From positions 18,596,501-18,660,500 of the forward strand of contig OZ059896.1 of NCBI GenBank assembly GCA_964057225.1: 64,000 bases of DNA, given 5' to 3'. Shown here piece by piece: positions 56,486 through 64,000 of this stretch. A program made the position numbers and the translations under genes. Position 1 is the first letter of the stretch. Each line of letters opens with the position of its first letter. A model generated the notes under the pieces. It was given only the letters and a program-made list of their open reading frames with translations, had not been told where the DNA came from and did no database searches. The DNA is from Auanema rhodensis (taxonomy: Eukaryota; Nematoda; Chromadorea; Rhabditida; Rhabditidae).

Positions 56486-56558
56486 GGCCTTGTGGCCTAA
56501 TGGATAAGGCGTCGGACTTCGGATCCGAAGATTGTAGGTTCGTGTCCTGCCAGGGTCG
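56486..56558 (+). tRNA. tRNA-Arg(UCG), A58U
   Basis: The B box reads GGTTCGTGTCC. Invariant A58, which pairs with U54 and is normally methylated, is lost. Confidence 0.78.
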
Positions 56559-56864
56559 TTATTTTTTGTTTCAAAACAATCATTACCTGATAGTTTACAT
56601 GTTTTATTCTATATTATCTCATACAATTGAAAAAAAATACTATCAGTAAAACAAATGCAGTGATAATACTCTCGAAAATGTTCCTATTCAGAGTGAGAAA
56701 GTATCAAAATTTTCCCAAAGGTTTTCTCATAAGGTACTAAAATAAAAGTATTATTTCATATTATTATTTTTTCAGACCTAGAATCGATAAAAAAAAATCA
56801 ACTACATTTTAGTGAGTTACTGGGTTGGGTTATACAAATTGTCTAATTAAAATGCGATTTACAT

Positions 56865-56937
56865 GGCCTTGTGGCCTAATGGATAAGGCGTCGGACTTCG
56901 GATCCGAAGATTGTAGGTTCGAGTCCTGCCAGGGTCG
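56865..56937 (+). tRNA. tRNA-Arg(UCG)
   Basis: Consensus form. Confidence 0.94.
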
Positions 56938-57241
56938 TTATTTTTTGTTTTAAAAAAATCATTACTCGATAGTTTACATGTTTTATGCTGTATTATCTCA
57001 TACAATTGAAAAAAATACCAGCAATAGAACAAATGCAGTGATAATATTCTCGAAAATGTTCCTATTCAGAGTGAGAAAATATCTACAATTTCCCGAAGGT
57101 TTTCTCATAAGGTACTAAAATAAAAGTATTATTTCATATTATCATTTTTTCAGACCTAGAATCGATAAAAAAAATCAACTACATTTTAGTGAGTTACTGG
57201 GTTGGGTTATACAAATTGTCTAATTAGAATGCGATTTACAT

Positions 57242-57314
57242 GGCCTTGTGGCCTAATGGATAAGGCGTCGGACTTCGGATCCGAAGATTGTAGGTTCGAG
57301 TCCTGCCAGGGTCG
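57242..57314 (+). tRNA. tRNA-Arg(UCG)
   Basis: Consensus form. Confidence 0.94.
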
Positions 57315-57618
57315 TTATTTTTTGTTTTAAAAAAATCATTACCTGATAGTTTACGTTTTTTATGCTGTATTATCTCATACAATTGAAAAAAATACTAGCA
57401 ATAAAACAAATGCAGTGATAATATTCTCGAAAATGTTCCTATTCAGAGTGAGAAAATATCTACAATTTCCCGAAGGTTTTCTCATAAGGTACTAAAATAA
57501 AAGTATTATTTCATATTATTATTTTTTCAGACCTAAATCGATTAAAAAAAATCAACTACATTTTAGTGAGTTACTGGGTTGGGTTATACAAATTGTCTAA
57601 TTAGAATGCGATTTAAAT

Positions 57619-57691
57619 GGCCTTGTGGCCTAATGGATAAGGCGTCGGACTTCGGATCCGAAGATTGTAGTTTCGAGTCCTGCCAGGGTCG
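57619..57691 (+). tRNA. tRNA-Arg(UCG), G53U
   Basis: T-stem pair 53-61 lost. Confidence 0.8.
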
Positions 57692-57999
57692 TTATTTTTT
57701 GTTTCAAAAAAATCATTACCTGATAGGTTACATGTTTTTTTGTTCTGTATTATCTCATACAATTGAAAAAAATACTAGCAGTAAAACAAATGCAGTGATA
57801 TTATTCTCGAGAATGTTCCTATTCAGAGTGAGAAAATATCTACAATTTCCCGAAGGTTTTCTCATAAGGTACTAAAATAAAAGTATTATTTCATATTATT
57901 ATTTTTTCAGACCTAGAATCGATAAAAAAAAATCAACTACATTTTAGTGAGTTACTGGGTTGGGTTATACAAATTGTCTAATTAGAATGCGATTTACAT

Positions 58000-58072
58000 G
58001 GCCTTGTGGCCTAATGGATAAGGCGTCGGACTTCGGATCCGAAGATTGTAGGTTCGAGTCCTGCCAGGGTCG
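58000..58072 (+). tRNA. tRNA-Arg(UCG)
   Basis: Consensus form. Confidence 0.94.
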
Positions 58073-58377
58073 TTATTTTTTGTTTTAAAAAAATCATTAC
58101 TCGATAGTTTACATGTTTTATGCTGTATTATCTCATACAATTGAAAAAAATACTAGCAATAAAACAAATGCAGCGATAATATTTTCGAAAATGTTCCTAT
58201 TCAGAGTGAGAAAGTATCAAAATTTTCCCAAAGGTTTTCTCATAAGGTACTAAAATAAAAGTATTATTTCATATTATTATTTTTTCAGACCTAGAATCGA
58301 TAAAAAAAAATCAACTACATTTTAGTGAGTTACTGGGTTGGGTTATACAAATTGTCTAATTTGAATGCGATTTAAAT

Positions 58378-58450
58378 GGCCTTGTGGCCTAATGGATAAG
58401 GCGTCGGACTTCGGATCCGAAGATTGTAGGTTCGAGTCCTGCCAGGGTCG
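58378..58450 (+). tRNA. tRNA-Arg(UCG)
   Basis: Consensus form. Confidence 0.94.
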
Positions 58451-58755
58451 TTATTTTTTGTTTCAAAACAATCATTACCTGATAGTTTACATGTTTTATT
58501 CTATATTATCTCATACAATTGAAAACAATACTAGCAGTAAAACAAATGCAGTGATAATATTCTCGAAAATGTTCCTATTCAGAGTGAGAAAGTATCAAAA
58601 ATTTCCCAAAGGTTTTCTCATAAGGTACTAAAATAAAAGTATTATTTCATATTATCATTTTTTCAGACCTAGAATCGATAAAAAAAAATCAACTACATTT
58701 TAGTGAGTTACTGGGTTGGGTTATACAAATTGTCTAATTTGAATGCGATTTAAAT

Positions 58756-58828
58756 GGCCTTGTGGCCTAATGGATAAGGCGTCGGACTTCGGATCCGAAG
58801 ATTGTAGGTTCGTGTCCTGCCAGGGTCG
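58756..58828 (+). tRNA. tRNA-Arg(UCG), A58U
   Basis: Same change as at 56486. Confidence 0.78.
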
Positions 58829-59134
58829 TTATTTTTTGTTTCAAAACAATCATTACCTGATAGTTTACATGTTTTATTCTATATTATCTCATACAATTGA
58901 AAAAAAATACTATCAGTAAAACAAATGCAGTGATAATACTCTCGAAAATGTTCCTATTCAGAGTGAGAAAGTATCAAAATTTTCCCAAAGGTTTTCTCAT
59001 AAGGTACTAAAATAAAAGTATTATTTCATATTATTATTTTTTCAGACCTAGAATCGATAAAAAAAAATCAACTACATTTTAGTGAGTTACTGGGTTGGGT
59101 TATACAAATTGTCTAATTAAAATGCGATTTACAT

Positions 59135-59207
59135 GGCCTTGTGGCCTAATGGATAAGGCGTCGGACTTCGGATCCGAAGATTGTAGGTTCGAGTCCTGCC
59201 AGGGTCG
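59135..59207 (+). tRNA. tRNA-Arg(UCG)
   Basis: Consensus form. Confidence 0.94.
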
Positions 59208-59511
59208 TTATTTTTTGTTTTAAAAAAATCATTACTCGATAGTTTACATGTTTTATGCTGTATTATCTCATACAATTGAAAAAAATACCAGCAATAGAAC
59301 AAATGCAGTGATAATATTCTCGAAAATGTTCCTATTCAGAGTGAGAAAATATCTACAATTTCCCGAAGGTTTTCTCATAAGGTACTAAAATAAAAGTATT
59401 ATTTCATATTATCATTTTTTCAGACCTAGAATCGATAAAAAAAATCAACTACATTTTAGTGAGTTACTGGGTTGGGTTATACAAATTGTCTAATTAGAAT
59501 GCGATTTACAT

Positions 59512-59584
59512 GGCCTTGTGGCCTAATGGATAAGGCGTCGGACTTCGGATCCGAAGATTGTAGGTTCGAGTCCTGCCAGGGTCG
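59512..59584 (+). tRNA. tRNA-Arg(UCG)
   Basis: Consensus form. Confidence 0.94.
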
Positions 59585-59888
59585 TTATTTTTTGTTTTAA
59601 AAAAATCATTACCTGATAGTTTACGTTTTTTATGCTGTATTATCTCATACAATTGAAAAAAATACTAGCAATAAAACAAATGCAGTGATAATATTCTCGA
59701 AAATGTTCCTATTCAGAGTGAGAAAATATCTACAATTTCCCGAAGGTTTTCTCATAAGGTACTAAAATAAAAGTATTATTTCATATTATTATTTTTTCAG
59801 ACCTAAATCGATTAAAAAAAATCAACTACATTTTAGTGAGTTACTGGGTTGGGTTATACAAATTGTCTAATTAGAATGCGATTTAAAT

Positions 59889-59961
59889 GGCCTTGTGGCC
59901 TAATGGATAAGGCGTCGGACTTCGGATCCGAAGATTGTAGTTTCGAGTCCTGCCAGGGTCG
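59889..59961 (+). tRNA. tRNA-Arg(UCG), G53U
   Basis: T-stem pair 53-61 lost. Confidence 0.8.
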
Positions 59962-60269
59962 TTATTTTTTGTTTCAAAAAAATCATTACCTGATAGGTTA
60001 CATGTTTTTTTGTTCTGTATTATCTCATACAATTGAAAAAAATACTAGCAGTAAAACAAATGCAGTGATATTATTCTCGAGAATGTTCCTATTCAGAGTG
60101 AGAAAATATCTACAATTTCCCGAAGGTTTTCTCATAAGGTACTAAAATAAAAGTATTATTTCATATTATTATTTTTTCAGACCTAGAATCGATAAAAAAA
60201 AATCAACTACATTTTAGTGAGTTACTGGGTTGGGTTATACAAATTGTCTAATTAGAATGCGATTTACAT

Positions 60270-60342
60270 GGCCTTGTGGCCTAATGGATAAGGCGTCGGA
60301 CTTCGGATCCGAAGATTGTAGGTTCGAGTCCTGCCAGGGTCG
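60270..60342 (+). tRNA. tRNA-Arg(UCG)
   Basis: Consensus form. Confidence 0.94.
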
Positions 60343-60647
60343 TTATTTTTTGTTTTAAAAAAATCATTACTCGATAGTTTACATGTTTTATGCTGTATTA
60401 TCTCATACAATTGAAAAAAATACTAGCAATAAAACAAATGCAGCGATAATATTTTCGAAAATGTTCCTATTCAGAGTGAGAAAGTATCAAAATTTTCCCA
60501 AAGGTTTTCTCATAAGGTACTAAAATAAAAGTATTATTTCATATTATTATTTTTTCAGACCTAGAATCGATAAAAAAAAATCAACTACATTTTAGTGAGT
60601 TACTGGGTTGGGTTATACAAATTGTCTAATTTGAATGCGATTTAAAT

Positions 60648-60720
60648 GGCCTTGTGGCCTAATGGATAAGGCGTCGGACTTCGGATCCGAAGATTGTAGG
60701 TTCGAGTCCTGCCAGGGTCG
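60648..60720 (+). tRNA. tRNA-Arg(UCG)
   Basis: Consensus form. Confidence 0.94.
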
Positions 60721-61025
60721 TTATTTTTTGTTTCAAAACAATCATTACCTGATAGTTTACATGTTTTATTCTATATTATCTCATACAATTGAAAACAATA
60801 CTAGCAGTAAAACAAATGCAGTGATAATATTCTCGAAAATGTTCCTATTCAGAGTGAGAAAGTATCAAAAATTTCCCAAAGGTTTTCTCATAAGGTACTA
60901 AAATAAAAGTATTATTTCATATTATCATTTTTTCAGACCTAGAATCGATAAAAAAAAATCAACTACATTTTAGTGAGTTACTGGGTTGGGTTATACAAAT
61001 TGTCTAATTTGAATGCGATTTAAAT

Positions 61026-61098
61026 GGCCTTGTGGCCTAATGGATAAGGCGTCGGACTTCGGATCCGAAGATTGTAGGTTCGTGTCCTGCCAGGGTCG
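61026..61098 (+). tRNA. tRNA-Arg(UCG), A58U
   Basis: Same change as at 56486. Confidence 0.78.
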
Positions 61099-61404
61099 TT
61101 ATTTTTTGTTTCAAAACAATCATTACCTGATAGTTTACATGTTTTATTCTATATTATCTCATACAATTGAAAAAAAATACTATCAGTAAAACAAATGCAG
61201 TGATAATATTCTCGAAAATGTTCCTATTCAGAGTGAGAAAGTATCAAAATTTTCCCAAAGGTTTTCTCATAAGGTACTAAAATAAAAGTATTATTTCATA
61301 TTATTATTTTTTCAGACCTAGAATCGATAAAAAAAAATCAACTACATTTTAGTGAGTTACTGGGTTGGGTTATACAAATTGTCTAATTAAAATGCGATTT
61401 ACAT

Positions 61405-61477
61405 GGCCTTGTGGCCTAATGGATAAGGCGTCGGACTTCGGATCCGAAGATTGTAGGTTCGAGTCCTGCCAGGGTCG
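61405..61477 (+). tRNA. tRNA-Arg(UCG)
   Basis: Consensus form. Confidence 0.94.
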
Positions 61478-61782
61478 TTATTTTTTGTTTTAAAAAAATC
61501 ATTACTCGATAGTTTACATGTTTTATGCTGTATTATCTCATACAATTGAAAAAAATACCAGCAATAGAACAAATGCAGTGATAATATTCTCGAAAATGTT
61601 CCTATTCAGAGTGAGAAATTATCTACAATTTCCCGAAGGTTTTCTCATAAGGTACTAAAATAAAAGTATTATTTCATATCATTACTTTTTCAGACCTAGA
61701 ATCGATAAAAAAAAATCAACTACATTTTAGTGAGTTACTGGGTTGGGTTATACAAATTGTCTAATTAAAATGCGATTTACAT

Positions 61783-61855
61783 GGCCTTGTGGCCTAATGG
61801 ATAAGGCGTCGGACTTCGGATCCGAAGATTGTAGGTTCTAGTCCTGCCAGGGTCG
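61783..61855 (+). tRNA. tRNA-Arg(UCG), G57U
   Basis: The B box reads GGTTCTAGTCC. Conserved purine 57 is lost; probably weak. Confidence 0.8.
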
Positions 61856-62158
61856 TTATTTTTTGTTTCAAAACAATCATTACCTGATAGTTTACATGTT
61901 TTATTCTATATTATCTCATACAATTGAAAAAATACTAGCAGTAAAACAAATGCAGTGATAATATTCTCGAAAATGTTCCTATTCAGAGTGAGAAAGTATC
62001 AAAAATTTCCCAAAGGTTTTCTCATAAGGTACTAAAATAAAAGTATTATTTCATATTATTATTTTTTCAGACCTAGAATCGATAAAAAAAATCAACTACA
62101 TTTTAGTGAGTTACTGGGTTGGGTTATACAAATTGTCTAATTAGAATGCGATTTACAT

Positions 62159-62231
62159 GGCCTTGTGGCCTAATGGATAAGGCGTCGGACTTCGGATCCG
62201 AAGATTGTAGGTTCGAGTCCTGCCAGGGTCG
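62159..62231 (+). tRNA. tRNA-Arg(UCG)
   Basis: Consensus form. Confidence 0.94.
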
Positions 62232-62535
62232 TTATTTTTTGTTTTAAAAAAATCATTACCTGATAGTTTACGTTTTTTATGCTGTATTATCTCATACAAT
62301 TGAAAAAAATACTAGCAGTAAAACAAATGCAGTGATAATATTCTCGAAAATGTTCCTATTCAGAGTGAGAAAGTATCAAAAATTTCCCAAAGGTTTTCTC
62401 ATAAGGTACTAAAATAAAAGTATTATTTCATATTATTATTTTTTCAGACCTAGAATCGATAAAAAAAATCAACTACATTTTAGTGAGTTACTGGGTTGGG
62501 TTATACAAATTGTCTAATTAGAATGCGATTTACAT

Positions 62536-62608
62536 GGCCTTGTGGCCTAATGGATAAGGCGTCGGACTTCGGATCCGAAGATTGTAGGTTCGAGTCCTGC
62601 CAGGGTCG
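62536..62608 (+). tRNA. tRNA-Arg(UCG)
   Basis: Consensus form. Confidence 0.94.
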
Positions 62609-62913
62609 TTATTTTTTGTTTCAAAAAAATCATTACCTGATAGTTTACATGTTTTATTCTGTATTATCTCATACAATTGAAAAAAATACTAGCAGTAAAA
62701 CAAATGCAGTGATATTATTCTCGAGAATGTTCCTATTCAGAGTGAGAAAATATCTACAATTTCCCGAAGGTTTTCTCATAAGGTACTAAAATAAAAGTAT
62801 TATTTCATATTATTATTTTTTCAGACCTAGAATCGATAAAAAAAAATCAACTACAGTTTAGTGAGTTACTGGGTTGGGTTATACAAATTGTCTAATTAGA
62901 ATGCGATTTACAT

Positions 62914-62986
62914 GGCCTTGTGGCCTAATGGATAAGGCGTCGGACTTCGGATCCGAAGATTGTAGTTTCGAGTCCTGCCAGGGTCG
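62914..62986 (+). tRNA. tRNA-Arg(UCG), G53U
   Basis: T-stem pair 53-61 lost. Confidence 0.8.
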
Positions 62987-63291
62987 TTATTTTTTGTTTC
63001 AAAAAAATCATTACCTGATAGTTTACATGTTTTATTCTGTATTATCTCATACAATTGAAAAAAATACTAGCAGTAAAACAAATGCAGTGATATTATTCTC
63101 GAGAATGTTCCTATTCAGAGTGAGAAAATATCTACAATTTCCCGAAGGTTTTCTCATAAGGTACTAAAATAAAAGTATTATTTCATATTATTATTTTTTC
63201 AGACCTAGAATCGATAAAAAAAAATCAACTACATTTTAGTGAGTTACTGGGTTGGGTTATACAAATTGTCTAATTAGAATGCGATTTACAT

Positions 63292-63364
63292 GGCCTTGTG
63301 GCCTAATGGATAAGGCGTCGGACTTCGGATCCGAAGATTGTAGGTTCGAGTCCTGCCAGGGTCG
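63292..63364 (+). tRNA. tRNA-Arg(UCG)
   Basis: Consensus form. Confidence 0.94.
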
Positions 63365-63668
63365 TTATTTTTTGTTTCAAAACAATCATTACTCGATAGT
63401 TTACATGTTTTATTCTATATTATCTCATACAATTGAAAAAAATACTAGCAATAAAACAAATGCAGTGATAATATTCTCGAAAATGTTCCTATTCAGAGTG
63501 AGAAAGTATCAAAAATTTCTCAAAGGTTTTCTCATAAGGTACTAAAATAAAAGTATTATTTCATATTATTATTTTTTCAGACCTAGAATCGATAAAAAAA
63601 ATCAACTACATTTTATTGAGTTACTGGGTTGGGTTATACAAATTGTCTAATTAGAATGCGATTTACAT

Positions 63669-63741
63669 GGCCTTGTGGCCTAATGGATAAGGCGTCGGAC
63701 TTCGGTTCCGAAGATTGTAGGTTCGAGTCCTGCCAGGGTCG
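63669..63741 (+). tRNA. tRNA-Arg(UCG), A38U
   Basis: T at position 38 of the anticodon loop, on a consensus background; arose separately from the copy at 11633. It is the last tRNA in the window. Confidence 0.88.
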
Positions 63742-64000
63742 TTATTTTTTGTTTCAAAACAATCATTACTCGATAGTTTACATGTTTTATTCTATATTAT
63801 CTCATACAATTGAAAAAAATACTAGCAATAAAACAAATGCAGTGATAATATTCTCGAAAATGTTCCTATTCAGAGTGAGAAAGTATCAAAAATTTCTCAA
63901 AGGTTTTCTCATAAGGTACTAAAATAAAAGTATTATTTCATATTATTATTTTTTCAGACCTAGAATCGATAAAAAAAATCAACTACATTTTATTGAGTTA

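Larger units (their letters stand above)
56486..61782 (+). repeat. Six-unit (2270-bp) higher-order repeat, 2.3 copies
   Basis: Units at 56486, 56865, 57242, 57619, 58000 and 58378 recur at +2270 bp (58756 to 60648), and the first two recur again at 61026 and 61405. The A58U copy opens each round. The unit at 57619 has a 3-bp longer spacer with ATGTTTTTTTGTTCTG, also found at 59889. Confidence 0.9.
43914..64000 (+). repeat. Right tandem array of ~377-bp tRNA-Arg units, 53 tRNA genes
   Basis: The unit is the same as in the left array and continues beyond the window. The first few units (to about 45.4 kb) are of left-arm type. Beyond that, spacers are mostly of another family, with AAATGG or ACATGG before the tRNA, TTCTATATT or TTATGCTG after it, and often eight A before TCAACTAC. 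The A64 form does not occur after 44102. Unit length rises slightly, to 377-378 bp. Confidence 0.96.

Noticed and set aside
1..64000. CRISPR array
   Set aside because: The period is ~377 bp, the whole unit is conserved, and each contains a tRNA. There are no unique spacers.

Overview
The window is a eukaryotic tandem array of tRNA genes interrupted by one LTR retrotransposon. Each unit is about 376-378 bp and carries one 73-nt tRNA-Arg gene with anticodon UCG and no intron. I count 143 tRNA genes, all on the + strand: 90 in positions 1-34073 and 53 in positions 43914-64000. Each has an internal A box and B box and a T6 Pol III stop three bases after the tRNA. Nearly all have a TATA-like TATACAAA about 34 bp upstream. 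The spacer is AT-rich. Nothing in it looks like a protein gene; the recurrent 88-98 codon open frames run through the tRNA itself and are shadows.

Three tRNA forms recur and are named in the entries. The consensus form has a U50-G64 wobble in the T stem. The A64 form has U50-A64. The U44 form has U at position 44 of the variable loop. Other copies carry changes at positions that matter for folding or for the B box, and these travel in blocks. Higher-order repeats of 2, 3, 4, 6 and 9 units and a segment duplicated at a distance of 10,925 bp show that the array evolves by unequal exchange. One copy, at 54599, has anticodon CCG.

Positions 34074-43913 hold a Ty3/Gypsy-class retrotransposon in the same orientation as the tRNAs. 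The 3' LTR is complete (383 bp). The 5' LTR has lost its first 209 bp, including the TATA-like U3 segment. The primer site matches the 3' end of tRNA-Gln. Two long frames remain open. The first encodes Gag followed by the amino part of an envelope-like glycoprotein. The second encodes the rest of that glycoprotein with its membrane anchor, then protease, reverse transcriptase, RNase H and integrase. Placing the glycoprotein between Gag and Pol is unusual. The integrase lacks most of its amino-terminal zinc domain and RNase H has Asn at one catalytic Asp position, so this copy is probably not autonomous.

The host is an animal or another eukaryote with Ty3/Gypsy elements. TTTTTTCAG splice-acceptor-like strings and short AT-rich intron-like segments hint at a nematode, but this is a weak inference.
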